Shown piece after piece: positions 33,816 through 41,907 of a stretch of 64,000 nucleotides of DNA. Under the pieces are notes generated by a model, which was given only the letters and a program-made list of their open reading frames with translations, did no database searches and was not told where the DNA came from. Numbering within the stretch: the stretch's first letter is position 1; each line of letters opens with the position of its first letter. A program made the position numbers and the translations under genes. The stretch is taken from assembly GCF_014199195.1 (NCBI RefSeq), contig NZ_JACIJE010000007.1:1-64000 (forward strand). Direction: 5' to 3'. The stretch comes from Neoroseomonas alkaliterrae (lineage in GTDB: Bacteria > Pseudomonadota > Alphaproteobacteria > Acetobacterales > Acetobacteraceae).

Positions 33816-35215
33816 CACCGCCCGAAGGACCCGATCGCCACCCCCGCGCCGCGCGGGTCGGCGGCGCCGATGCAGGAGGCGTTGCCCCCCGGCGCATAGG
33901 CCGGGCAGGAGATGACGAGCCCGCGGCCCGGTTCGGGGATGCCGCCGAAGGGATCCCCCGCGCGCCGCAGCGCCGCCGCGAGCGCCCCGGCCGCCGCCGC
34001 GCCGGCCGCCTGCTGGCCCGAGCCCGAGGCCGCGGCGCGGAACAGCCTGAGGTCGCGGTTGGTCGCAAGCGCCACCGCGAGCGGGGCGGGCGGCACCGCC
34101 CCCATGTTCGGCGCGGCGGCGAGCAGGATGCCGGTCTCCGGCACCACCCGTCCGGTGCCGAAGAGGTTGTTCATCGAGAAGGCGCAGGCGACCGCGTTGC
34201 CTTGCGGGTCCATCGTCAGCAGCCCCGCGCTCGCGCCCACCATGCCGGAGGAGAGCGGCAGCGCCTGCCCCGCCATCGCCGCCTGGAAGGCCGCAGCCGT
34301 GCCCGCCCCGCCATCGGCCGAGGCCGGCGGGAAGAAGGCGATGTCCGCACCGGCCGGGATGCGGACCGGCTCCAGCACCTCGGCCCGCGCGGCGCGCAGC
34401 TCGGCCGCGGTCAGGCCGCCGCCGGCGAGAAGGGAGCCGGCCTCGAGCCGGCCTGCGAGCCCGCCCTGGTACATCTCCCCCACGCCGCCCGCGCGGAGCT
34501 GCGCGAGGGTGGCGCCGAGGTCGAGCTGCGTCATGCGCTCGCCCGCTCGCAGCGGGCCGCCGCCCGGGGCGCCGAAGACGCGCCGCGCCTGCGGGTCCTG
34601 CAGCAGCGGCGCGGCCACGGCGGCGAGGTCCTCGGCGAAGGCGCGGCTGATCTCGGTGCCGAAGCGGGCGAGATCCTCGGCCGGGCGGATGAGTTGCTCG
34701 AAGCGCAGCCTGCCGCCGCGGGTGTGCAGCAGGAACAGACCGCGCGCCATCATCGGCACCGCCGCCGGGCGATCGACGCCCTGCGGCAGCCCCGCCCGCG
34801 CGCCGGCGGGGAAGGAGATCGCCGTCACCTCCCGCCGCGCGGCGGTGTAGGCGAGGCACACGCCGCCGCCGCCGAGCCCGGCGCGCGAGGGCATCGTCAC
34901 CGTCAGCGCGAAGGCGCCGGCCACCGCCGCATCCACCGCCGAGCCGCCGGCCGAGAGGATCTCGCGCGCGACGATCGCCGCGCGCGGCTCCTCGGCGACC
35001 GCGCCGCCCACGAAGCCCGTGACATGGCCCGGCGTGCCGAGGGGCGCGCGCGGCTCGCGCGCGGCGAAGGGATTGAGCGAGCCGAGCGTGGAGCAGGCCG
35101 GCAGCAGCGCCGCGGCCGCCAGCAGCGCGGCGAGGCGCAGCCGCGCCCGTGCGGGGGCGGCCGCGGGCCGGGGCGGCGGGGCGTCGCCAGGGGTGCTCGT
35201 GATGCGCGTGGTCAT
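33815..35215 (-). CDS. gamma-glutamyltransferase-like lipoprotein with altered nucleophile region
   Basis: The 466-aa protein has a lipoprotein signal (hydrophobic segment ending 'LLPACSTLG', lipid on Cys). GGT fold blocks include 'ILSAGGSAVDAAVAGAFALT', 'MPSRAGLGGGGVCLAYTAA' and 'NAVACAFSMNNLFGTGRVVP'. In GGTs the nucleophile is the first Thr of a TTH-like motif just before the 'D.GNAV' block; here that stretch reads 'VGASAGLLTMDPQGNAV', with neither TTH nor an obvious Thr in place. It is also shorter than the usual ~550 aa. It may be inactive or use Ser. It is coupled to the aminotransferase. Confidence 0.82.
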   Translation of the reverse strand: MTTRITSTPGDAPPPRPAAAPARARLRLAALLAAAALLPACSTLGSLNPFAAREPRAPLGTPGHVTGFVGGAVAEEPRAAIVAREILSAGGSAVDAAVAGAFALTVTMPSRAGLGGGGVCLAYTAARREVTAISFPAGARAGLPQGVDRPAAVPMMARGLFLLHTRGGRLRFEQLIRPAEDLARFGTEISRAFAEDLAAVAAPLLQDPQARRVFGAPGGGPLRAGERMTQLDLGATLAQLRAGGVGEMYQGGLAGRLEAGSLLAGGGLTAAELRAARAEVLEPVRIPAGADIAFFPPASADGGAGTAAAFQAAMAGQALPLSSGMVGASAGLLTMDPQGNAVACAFSMNNLFGTGRVVPETGILLAAAPNMGAVPPAPLAVALATNRDLRLFRAAASGSGQQAAGAAAAGALAAALRRAGDPFGGIPEPGRGLVISCPAYAPGGNASCIGAADPRGAGVAIGSFGR

Positions 35216-35601
35216 GCCGCCGGCCGTCGCCTCCCTGCCGCGCGGAGGGGCGCGCGGCGCGTGGTCATCCCTGCGCGATGCGGGCCGGGGGCTCCGGGGC
35301 CCGAAGGCCGGCCGGAGCCCCTCGGCGCCCGCGTCGCGCTGCTCAGGCCCTCGGCCATAGACGCCTTCGCCGGGGCGGGCAACCGGCGGCATGGATCGCG
35401 GGGCGCCGGCGCTGCGCGGTTGAGCGGGGCGGCGCCAGCGCGCATGCTGGCAGGCACCGCGGCCCGCGGCCGAAGGCGCGCCGCGTCACCACACCGCCCT
35501 GCCCGCGCCCCGGGCCGGGCCAGGGGCGCGCCGGCGCCGGGAGAGACCATGACGAAGCGACACCGCCCCAGACCATCCCGCCGCCTGCCGGGGAGAGGCC
35601 G
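35216..35601. other. 386-base gene-free divergent intergenic region
   Basis: The space lies between the GGT-like gene (minus) and a dsbA-like gene (plus). It is uniformly GC-rich. Open frames here are short, Arg/Pro-rich and without ribosome sites or family character. I see no RNA gene, repeat or clear promoter hexamer; promoters for both genes must lie here. Confidence 0.5.
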
Positions 35602-36336
35602 ATGAGGCGGAGCTTCCTCCTCGCCGGGGCGGGGCTGCTGTTCGGCGGCCGGGCCATGGCGCAGTCCTTCTCCGAGGCCCAGCGGCAGGAGATCGTCACC
35701 ATCCTGCGCGAGGCGCTGCGCCGCGACCCGAGCATCCTGCGCGACGCCTTCCAGGCCATCCAGGAGGCGGAGGAGCGCGAGCGCAGCGGCGCCCAGCGCG
35801 CGGCCATCGCGGCGAACCGGGAGGCGCTGTTCAACGACCCCGAATCGCCGGTGCGCGGCAACCCGCGCGGCGATGTCACCATCGTCGAGTTCTTCGACGT
35901 GCGCTGCCCCTACTGCAAGCGGCTGCATGGCGAGCTCGCCGGGCTGCTGCGGCGCGACCGCGAGCTGCGCATCGTGATGAAGGACCTGCCCATCCTGGGG
36001 CCGCAGAGCGTGGTCGCGGCGCGCGCGCTGCTCGCCGCCCAGCGCCAGGGCAAGTATGTCGAGCTGTTCGACGCGCTGATGTCCGTGCGCGGCGAGCCGA
36101 CCGACGCGGTGATCCGCGCCGCCGCCGAGCGGCTCGGCATCGACCATGCGCGGATGCGCCGCGAGATGGACGACCCCGCCATCCAGCGCCGGATCGAGGC
36201 CAACATCGCGCTCGCCCGCGCGCTCAGGATCGAGGGCACGCCCGCGCTCGTGATCGGGGAGACGCTGATCCCAGGCGTGCTGCCCATGGCGCAGCTCGAG
36301 CAGCTCATCGCGGAGCAGCGGCAGCGCCGGCGATGA
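35602..36336 (+). CDS. DsbA-family exported thiol:disulfide oxidoreductase
   Basis: The 244-aa protein has a signal peptide (SFLLAGAGLLFGGRAMAQ) and an N-terminal helical extension of about 60 residues ('EIVTILREALRRDPSILRDA'), then a thioredoxin fold with active site CPYC in 'EFFDVRCPYCKRLHGELAGL' and cis-Pro 'RIEGTPALVIGETLIPG'. The N-terminal helix plus CPYC layout is that of the Com1/ScsC-like DsbA group. GGGGAGAGG precedes the ATG. Its stop overlaps the MBL gene start. Confidence 0.93.
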   Translation: MRRSFLLAGAGLLFGGRAMAQSFSEAQRQEIVTILREALRRDPSILRDAFQAIQEAEERERSGAQRAAIAANREALFNDPESPVRGNPRGDVTIVEFFDVRCPYCKRLHGELAGLLRRDRELRIVMKDLPILGPQSVVAARALLAAQRQGKYVELFDALMSVRGEPTDAVIRAAAERLGIDHARMRREMDDPAIQRRIEANIALARALRIEGTPALVIGETLIPGVLPMAQLEQLIAEQRQRRR

Positions 36337-37178
36337 GCGCCACGGCCTTCATCTGCGCCACCTGCGGCACCCAGCACGCGCCCTCGGCCGCGCCGCCCGC
36401 CGCCTGCCCGATCTGCGAGGATCCGCGCCAATGGGTTCCCGCCGCCGGCCAGCAATGGACGACGATGGAGGCGCTCGCGCGCCGGCACGCGATCGGCTGG
36501 CGGGAGGTCGCGCCCGGCATCCTCGGCTGCGGCGTCTTCCCCGACTTCGCGATCGGCCAGCGCGCGCTGCTGGTCCGCACCCCGGCGGGCAACGTCCTGT
36601 GGGATTGCGTCGCGCTGCTCGACCCCGCGACGGTGGCGCTGGTCAAGGGCATCGGCGGCATCGCCGCGATCGCGATCAGCCATCCGCATTTCTACACGGC
36701 GATGGTGGAATGGGCGCATGCCTTCGGCTGCCCCGTGCTGCTGCATGCCGCGGACCGGCGATGGGTGATGCGCCCCGACCCGGCGCTGCGCTTCTGGGAG
36801 GGCGAGCGGCACGACATCCTGCCCGGGGTCAGCCTGCATCGCCTCGGCGGGCATTTCCCCGGCGGCACGATCATGCATCTCGCGCGCGGGGCGGGGGCGA
36901 TCCTGACCGGGGACATCGCCGCGGTCGCGCCGGACCGCAGGCACCTCTCCTTCATGTGGTCCTTCCCCAACTGGGTGCCGCTGCCGGGTGCCGAGGTCGC
37001 GCGCATCGGCGCGCGGCTCGCCGCGCTGGATTTCGAGGCGATCTACGGCGGCTGGTGGGACCGTGTGATCGCCGAGGGCGGCAAGGAGGCGGTGGCGCGC
37101 AGCGTGGCGCGCTACCTCGACGCGCTCGCCGCGCCGCCGGAGCACGAGGCGCCGGGCGGATTTCCGCCGGGGGGCTGA
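36333..37178 (+). CDS. MBL-fold protein with N-terminal zinc-ribbon
   Basis: The 281-aa protein begins with a four-Cys ribbon, 'FICATCGTQHAPS' and 'AACPICEDPRQWVP', then an MBL-like fold containing 'AIAISHPHFYTAMVEWAHAF', 'HRLGGHFPGGTIMHLARG' and 'ILTGDIAAVAPDRRH'. The classic HxHxDH motif is reduced to HPHFYT, so metal binding is altered compared with hydrolases. This compact variant is a recurring family of unknown substrate. The ATG overlaps the dsbA-like stop (ATGA). Confidence 0.85.
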   Translation: MSATAFICATCGTQHAPSAAPPAACPICEDPRQWVPAAGQQWTTMEALARRHAIGWREVAPGILGCGVFPDFAIGQRALLVRTPAGNVLWDCVALLDPATVALVKGIGGIAAIAISHPHFYTAMVEWAHAFGCPVLLHAADRRWVMRPDPALRFWEGERHDILPGVSLHRLGGHFPGGTIMHLARGAGAILTGDIAAVAPDRRHLSFMWSFPNWVPLPGAEVARIGARLAALDFEAIYGGWWDRVIAEGGKEAVARSVARYLDALAAPPEHEAPGGFPPGG

Positions 37179-37218
37179 CTGGCGGGGCGTTGATCCGCGC
37201 GCGCATCGCGCGCCGCGG

Positions 37219-37626
37219 CTATGGCGCGGAGAAGCCCGTGCGCTTGTGGCTGCCGTCGCAATAAGGCTGCCTCGCCGAGGCGCCGCAGCGGCAGAGGAAG
37301 ACCTGCGCCGCGCGGTCCGTGACCTCCCCGCCGTCGCTCAGGATCATCACCGGGCCGGTCGCCTTGACCGGGCCGTTGGGCTGCGGCTCGAGGTTGAGCG
37401 GCCCGCCGTCCGGGGGCAGTTCGCGCCCCTCCCGCCGCGGCGGCTCGCCGGTCAGGACGCAGGCGGCGGTCTTGTGACTTCCGTCACACCACGGCTTGTT
37501 CGCCGAGGCGCCGCAGCGGCAGAGCCAGGCCTCCTCGCCGCAGGGCTCGCCATTGAGGAGCAGCGAACCCCGCAGTTCGAGCGGTCCGTCCTTGAGGACG
37601 CGGGCGGTGGCGACGGGCGTGTCCAT
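37219..37626 (-). CDS. double-CDGSH iron-sulfur protein
   Basis: The 135-aa protein carries two CDGSH (mitoNEET-like) motifs: 'CRCGASANKPWCDGSH' near residue 36 and 'CRCGASARQPYCDGSH' near residue 113. Each supplies three Cys and one His to a labile 2Fe-2S cluster. A strand-rich spacer of about 60 residues with 'GPVKATGPVMILSD' separates them. Tandem CDGSH proteins are monomeric relatives of mitoNEET with redox or Fe-S transfer roles. It converges with the MBL gene and diverges from the M14 gene across a palindromic site. Confidence 0.92.
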   Translation of the reverse strand: MDTPVATARVLKDGPLELRGSLLLNGEPCGEEAWLCRCGASANKPWCDGSHKTAACVLTGEPPRREGRELPPDGGPLNLEPQPNGPVKATGPVMILSDGGEVTDRAAQVFLCRCGASARQPYCDGSHKRTGFSAP

Positions 37627-37639
37627 GGGGCCTCCGGGG

Positions 37640-37670
37640 CGGGTGACGGATAGACGGGGTGCGTCACCCG
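37640..37670. promoter_or_regulatory. palindromic operator-like site in divergent promoter
   Basis: Perfect 9-base arms CGGGTGACG (37640-37648) and CGTCACCCG (37662-37670) are separated by 13 bases. The site lies 14 bases upstream of the CDGSH start, with a TATAGA just beyond its right arm and a direct repeat ATAGAC at 37650 and 37672. This looks like a dimeric regulator site; the regulator is unknown. Confidence 0.5.
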
Positions 37671-37693
37671 TATAGACTGCAACCAGGAGGCAC

Positions 37694-37786
37694 ATGTCGA
37701 GCGCGAGCACCCATCCAGGGCCGTGGAGGCCGGTGGCGTGCGGTCCCCTGCGGCCGCGCGCCGGACGGCGAGGAGGCGGCGCGTGA
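37694..37786 (+). CDS. possible 30-codon leader ORF coupled to the M14 gene
   Basis: An AGGAGG three bases before ATG 37694 opens a 30-codon frame (Pro/Arg/Gly-rich) whose TGA overlaps the GTG of the next gene (GTGA). Short spacing to the ribosome site and lack of known homologues keep this speculative; coupling geometry is the only argument for it. Confidence 0.25.
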   Translation: MSSASTHPGPWRPVACGPLRPRAGRRGGGA

Positions 37787-38754
37787 GCGGCGAGGCGGGG
37801 CTGCGCGCCATGCGGCCGCCCGAGGTGCCGGTGAACATCGCCGCACCCGACCTGCGCCGCTGGCTGCCGGGCAATGCCGGCATTCCCGGCGTCTGGACCT
37901 TCGCGGCCGAGGCGCCGGGGCCGCATGTGGCGATCACCGGCATCATCCACGGCAACGAGATCGCCGGGGCGGTCCTGCTCGACCGCTGGCTGGAGGCGGG
38001 CATCCTGCCCGCGCGCGGGCGGCTGACGCTCGTCTTCGGCAACCTCGAGGCCTATGCGCGTTTCGACCCGGCGGACCCGACCGCCTCGCGCTTCCTCGAC
38101 GAGGACCTCAACCGCGTCTGGGACCCCGGCGTGCTCGACGGGCGGCGCCGCTCGGCCGAATTGCGGCGCGCGCGGGAGTTGCGGCCCGTCATCGAGACGG
38201 TGGACCTGCTCGCCGACATGCATTCGATGCTCTGGCCGTCCGATCCGCTGATCCTCGCGGGCGTGCCGGAGAAGGGCGCGCTGCTCGGCTGCGCGATCGG
38301 CGTGCCGCCGGTCGTGGTCAGCGATGCCGGGCATCTGGGCGGCAGGCGGCTGATCGACTTCCCGCGCTTCGCCGGCGAGGGGCCGGCAGCCGCCGTGCTG
38401 GTCGAGGCCGGCGCGCATTGGGAACCGGCCACGGTCGAGACGATGGAGCAGGCCGCGGCGCGGCTGCTGCGCCATGCCGGCCAGGCGCGGCCGGAGGATC
38501 CGCTGCGGCCCGGCGCGCCGCGCGGGCCGGTGCGCCGCGCGCTCGTCACGCGCACCGTCACGGCGAACAGCCGCGACTTCGCCTTCCTGCGCGAGTTCCG
38601 CGGCGGCGAGGTGATCGGCCCGCCCAACGCGCTGATCGCGATGGACGGGGAGGAGGAGATCCGCACCCCGCACGAGGACTGCCTGCTCGTGATGCCCATG
38701 CCGCTCGTGCCGCGCGGCCATACGGCGGTGCGGCTCGCGCGCTTCCTCGGCTGA
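37783..38754 (+). CDS. succinylglutamate desuccinylase/aspartoacylase (M14) family protein
   Basis: The 323-aa protein has the zinc-binding 'ITGIIHGNEIAGAVLLDRW' (His56, Glu59) and the third ligand in 'DLLADMHSMLWPSD', plus 'FLDEDLNRVWDPG' with a substrate Arg. These are AstE/AspA family features; hydrolysis of an N-acyl amino acid or similar amide is likely. GTG 37783 is chosen because AGGAGG lies 6 bases upstream. It stands divergent to the CDGSH gene and 72 bases before a FAH-family gene. Confidence 0.88.
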   Translation: MSGEAGLRAMRPPEVPVNIAAPDLRRWLPGNAGIPGVWTFAAEAPGPHVAITGIIHGNEIAGAVLLDRWLEAGILPARGRLTLVFGNLEAYARFDPADPTASRFLDEDLNRVWDPGVLDGRRRSAELRRARELRPVIETVDLLADMHSMLWPSDPLILAGVPEKGALLGCAIGVPPVVVSDAGHLGGRRLIDFPRFAGEGPAAAVLVEAGAHWEPATVETMEQAAARLLRHAGQARPEDPLRPGAPRGPVRRALVTRTVTANSRDFAFLREFRGGEVIGPPNALIAMDGEEEIRTPHEDCLLVMPMPLVPRGHTAVRLARFLG

Positions 38755-38826
38755 GGGCGCGGGGAGGGGGCTTGCCACCCGCTTCGGCGCGCGCTTGCGT
38801 GGCGCATCGCCTTCGAGGGGGAAACC

Positions 38827-39714
38827 ATGGGCCTGCGACTGATCACCTTCGCCGATGCGGCCGGAAGCCGTGCGGGCGTGCTGCTGGATGGCGGGCGCGT
38901 GCTCGACCTCGGGGCGGCGATGCCGCCGGCGCGCGACATGATCGCGCTGATCGAGGCGGGGCCGGCGGCGCTGGCCGAGGTCCGCGCGCTCGCCGCCGAC
39001 CCGCCGGCCGGGGCGGTGCTGCCGCTCGCGGCCGTCGCGCTGCAGGCGCCGATCCCGCGCCCGCGCCGCAACGTCTTCTGCGTCGGGCGCAACTACATGG
39101 ACCATGTGGCCGAGGGCGACCGCACCCGCGGCATCACCCAGTCCGAGGTGCCGAAATACCCGCAGTTCTTCACCAAGGCCGCCGATACGGTGGTGGCGCC
39201 GGGTGCCACCGTGCCGTCGCATGCCGGGGTGACGAAGTGGCTCGACTACGAGGTGGAACTGGTCGCCGTGATCGGCCGCGCGGGCGCCGACATCCCGAAG
39301 GAGCGCGCGCTGGAACACGTCTTCGGCTGGACCATCGGCAACGACGTCACGGGCCGCGACCTGCAGCGCCGCCACGGGCAGTGGTTCAAGGGCAAGTCGC
39401 TCGACCGTTCCTGCCCGCTCGGGCCGGTGATCGTCCCGCGCGAGGATCTGGACGCCTCGGACCTCGCCATCGGGCTGAAGATCAATGGCGAGCAGCGGCA
39501 GGCCTCGCGCACCTCGAAGATGATCTTCGACGTCGCCGAGATCATCCACCAGCTCTCCGCCGGCTTCACGCTGCTGCCCGGCGACGTGATCCTGACCGGC
39601 ACGCCCGAGGGCGTGGGCTACGCCATGCAGCCGCCGCAGACGCTGAAGCCCGGCGACGTGATGGAACTGACCATCGAGGGGATCGGCACGCTGACCAACA
39701 CGATCGGGGCCTGA
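38827..39714 (+). CDS. fumarylacetoacetate hydrolase family protein
   Basis: The 295-aa protein has a variable N-terminal half and the FAH catalytic domain from about residue 75: 'NVFCVGRNYMDHVAEG', 'KYPQFFTKAADTVVAPGATV', 'LDYEVELVAVIGRAG' with metal ligands, 'GWTIGNDVTGRDLQRRHGQW' and 'LLPGDVILTGTPEGVGYAMQ'. Family enzymes hydrolyse or decarboxylate acylpyruvate-type and oxo-acid substrates. GAGGGGGAAA lies before the ATG. It may form one transcript with the M14 gene. Confidence 0.93.
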   Translation: MGLRLITFADAAGSRAGVLLDGGRVLDLGAAMPPARDMIALIEAGPAALAEVRALAADPPAGAVLPLAAVALQAPIPRPRRNVFCVGRNYMDHVAEGDRTRGITQSEVPKYPQFFTKAADTVVAPGATVPSHAGVTKWLDYEVELVAVIGRAGADIPKERALEHVFGWTIGNDVTGRDLQRRHGQWFKGKSLDRSCPLGPVIVPREDLDASDLAIGLKINGEQRQASRTSKMIFDVAEIIHQLSAGFTLLPGDVILTGTPEGVGYAMQPPQTLKPGDVMELTIEGIGTLTNTIGA

Positions 39715-39721
39715 CCCCGGC

Positions 39722-39744
39722 GGGCGAAGGCATCGCCTTCGCCC
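39722..39744. terminator. hairpin between convergent FAH and acyltransferase genes
   Basis: Ten-base perfect arms GGGCGAAGGC and GCCTTCGCCC enclose a three-base loop, 8 bases past the FAH stop and 29 before the convergent gene's stop. No U-tract is present. The same GCGAAGGC core recurs at 59417-59440. Confidence 0.5.
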
Positions 39745-39772
39745 CACGCCGTGGCGCGCGGCCGGCCGGGCC

Positions 39773-40411
39773 TCAGCCCGGCCCGGGCAGGGGCCGCGCC
39801 GGCACGCCCCCGACCGCGGCACCCGGCGCGACATCCGCGACCACCGCCGCGCCGGCCGCGACCACCGCCCCCGCGCCGACCGCAACCCCCGGCCTGATGA
39901 CCGCGCCCGCGCCGATCAGCGCGCCCGCCCCGATCCGCACGCCGCCGGCCAGCACCGCGCCCGGCGCGACATGCGCGGCTTCGCCGAGCACGCAGTCATG
40001 CTCGACGATGGCCCCGGTGTTCACGAGCGCGAGCCGCCCGACCTCCGCCTCCGCGCCGATCACGGCGCGCGCCATCACCAGCGCGCCCTCCGCGAGGCGC
40101 GCCCCGTGGCCGATCAGCGCCGCGGGATGGGCCAGCGCCGGCAGCGCGAAGCCCGCGGCGGCGAGGCGCGCGGCGGCGGCGAGGCGCTGCGCGTTGTCGC
40201 CGATCGCCGGATGCGCCGCGGCGATGCCCTCCTGCGCGAGCAGCGGCAGCAGCGTCTCGTCCCCGCGCAGCGGCACGCCGAGAAGGGCCGCCGCGCGCGG
40301 CGCGGCGTCGAGCACGGCGGCCGGCCGCCACCCGGGATGGGCGAGCAGCAGGTCCAGCACCGCCTTGCCGTGCCCGCCCGCGCCGAGAACGAGAATCGCC
40401 TGCGCCGTCAT
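39773..40411 (-). CDS. NeuD/PglD-like sugar O-acyltransferase
   Basis: The 212-aa protein has an N-terminal nucleotide-sugar-binding-like domain ('ILVLGAGGHGKAVLDLLLAH') and a left-handed beta-helix of hexapeptide repeats in residues about 95-200, including 'VNTGAIVEHDCVLGEAAHVA' and 'IGAGALIGAGAVIRPGVAVG'. His in 'VEHD' is the expected catalytic base. Relatives acetylate sialic acid or UDP-sugars for surface glycans. It is isolated from the polysaccharide cluster near 60 kb. Confidence 0.9.
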   Translation of the reverse strand: MTAQAILVLGAGGHGKAVLDLLLAHPGWRPAAVLDAAPRAAALLGVPLRGDETLLPLLAQEGIAAAHPAIGDNAQRLAAAARLAAAGFALPALAHPAALIGHGARLAEGALVMARAVIGAEAEVGRLALVNTGAIVEHDCVLGEAAHVAPGAVLAGGVRIGAGALIGAGAVIRPGVAVGAGAVVAAGAAVVADVAPGAAVGGVPARPLPGPG

Positions 40412-40571
40412 GGGCGCGAGGGTAGTGCGCGTTCGCGCGGGCCGGAACCGGCGCGGCTGAGCCCGGCCCGCGGCCGTCCGGCGCAGGCGCGGATGCGCAT
40501 TGACCGGCGCGGCAACACTCCGGCCATGGTCCTGCGCTAGAATCACCGTGCCGCCGACCAGGAGGGACGGA

Positions 40572-41195
40572 ATGCGCAGACTCGCCACCCTGGCCCTGCT
40601 GCTGGGGCTGATCGCCGCCGCCGCGCCGGCCTCGGCGCAGAACCGCTTCTGGCTGCAGAACAACACCGACCTGCCGATCGTCGCCGCGCAGGTCTCGCCC
40701 TCGCGCGTGAGCGACTGGGGGCCGAACATCCTGACGCGCGGCCCCATCGCACCGGGCATGCAGGTCTGGGTCGAGCCGACCTTCTCCGACTGCTACCTCG
40801 ACATCCGCGTCCGCTTCGCCGACGGCTCGGAGGACGGGCATCTCGGCGTGCATGCCTGCACGCTCAGCCGCATCACCTTCGGCCGGGACGCGCCACAGGC
40901 CGCCGCCCCGCCGCCCCCGCCGGGCGAGCGGATGCCGAACAACCCCTCCTTCCGCTTCGTCAATGCGAGCGGGGAGGCGATCCGCGAGATCTACGTCTCC
41001 CTCACCACCGAGCGGAGCTGGGGGCCTGACCGGCTCGGGCCGCGCCAGATCCTGCCGCCCGGCGCGGCGCTGCACATCCCGCTGCCGCGCGGCAGCGTCT
41101 GCACGGTGGACATGCGCATCGTCTTCATGGACGGGCGCATCCTCGAGAACCGCAACGTCGAGACCTGCTCGATCCGCGAATACGCCTGGCGGTGA
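40572..41195 (+). CDS. secreted protein with two tandem homologous domains
   Basis: The 207-aa protein has a signal peptide (LALLLGLIAAAAPASAQ) and two copies of an about 80-residue unit. Copy one has 'FWLQNNTDLPIVAAQVSPS' and 'DWGPNILTRGPIAPG'; copy two has 'FRFVNASGEAIREIYVSLT' and 'SWGPDRLGPRQILPPG'. Each copy also has one central Cys and one late Cys (CYLDIRVRFADG/CTVDMRIVFMDG). A Pro-rich linker joins them. Similar single or double units occur in proteobacterial exported proteins of unknown role. GGAGGG precedes the ATG. Confidence 0.75.
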   Translation: MRRLATLALLLGLIAAAAPASAQNRFWLQNNTDLPIVAAQVSPSRVSDWGPNILTRGPIAPGMQVWVEPTFSDCYLDIRVRFADGSEDGHLGVHACTLSRITFGRDAPQAAAPPPPPGERMPNNPSFRFVNASGEAIREIYVSLTTERSWGPDRLGPRQILPPGAALHIPLPRGSVCTVDMRIVFMDGRILENRNVETCSIREYAWR

Positions 41196-41206
41196 GCGCG
41201 CCTCAC

Positions 41207-41243
41207 GCCCGGCGGGGAAGGGACGCGCCCTGCTCCGCCGGGC
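41207..41243. terminator. bidirectional terminator-like hairpin
   Basis: Nine-base arms GCCCGGCGG (41207-41215) and CCGCCGGGC (41235-41243) pair perfectly, with an inner AGGG/CCCT match. It is in the 73-base gap between convergent genes, where a shared terminator is expected. No U-tract is present. Confidence 0.5.
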
Positions 41244-41268
41244 ATAGAGGCATCCGGCCGCGCCCGCG

Positions 41269-41877
41269 TCAGCCCTCCCGCTGCCGGCGCGCGCGCAGCG
41301 CCGCGGGGCGCGTCAGGCAGGCGTCGAGCCAGGCCTTCACCTTGGGGAAGGGGCCGTAGTCGTAGCCGTTCATCCAGGAGCCGTAGAGTACCGAGGCGAG
41401 GTTGAGATCGGCGATGGTGAAGCCCTCGCCCACCAGGAAGGGCCGCTGCGCGAGTTCCTTCTCGAGCACCGCGAGGCGCGCATCGAGCGCCTCCTTGCCC
41501 GCCGCCGCCTCCGCCGCGACCCGCTCGGCCTCCGGCTTGAGGTAGGCGTTGTAGGACCAGCGCATGACATGCGGCTCGGCCTCGGTAGCGGTCCAGAGCG
41601 TCCATTGCAGCACGCGGGAGGCGTCGTCGCCCGCGGGCATCAGCGGCGCGCCGGCCTTCTTCGCGATGTGCAGGTTGATCGCGAGGCTCTCGAACAGCAC
41701 GAGGTCGCCATCCTCCAGCGCCGGGATCTTGTTGTTGGGGTTGATGGCGACGGCGCGCTCCAGCTTGAAGCCGGGGGCGAAGCCGATGGGCACCACCTCG
41801 TAGGGCAGGCCCGCCTCCTCCGCCGCCCAGATGCAGCGGAAGGCGCGCGAGCGCGGGATGCCGTGGATCCTGAGCAT
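41269..41877 (-). CDS. glutathione S-transferase family protein
   Basis: The 202-aa protein has a thioredoxin-fold N-terminus ('LRIHGIPRSRAFRCIWAAEE' and 'INPNNKIPALEDGDLVLFES') and an all-helical C-terminal domain with 'LVGEGFTIADLNLASVLYG'. These are standard GST contacts for glutathione (IPAL with cis-Pro, ES pair). The substrate is unknown. It is followed by no cognate gene; a small membrane-protein gene lies upstream on the same strand. Confidence 0.92.
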   Translation of the reverse strand: MLRIHGIPRSRAFRCIWAAEEAGLPYEVVPIGFAPGFKLERAVAINPNNKIPALEDGDLVLFESLAINLHIAKKAGAPLMPAGDDASRVLQWTLWTATEAEPHVMRWSYNAYLKPEAERVAAEAAAGKEALDARLAVLEKELAQRPFLVGEGFTIADLNLASVLYGSWMNGYDYGPFPKVKAWLDACLTRPAALRARRQREG

Positions 41878-41907
41878 GGTCGTTCCTCTCGATGATGGCG
41901 CGCGGGA

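Noticed and set aside
37659-40460. A 933-codon plus-strand frame over the M14, FAH and acyltransferase genes
   Set aside because: It runs in a wrong frame over two well-supported genes; composition is Arg/Gly/Ala-rich with no motif.
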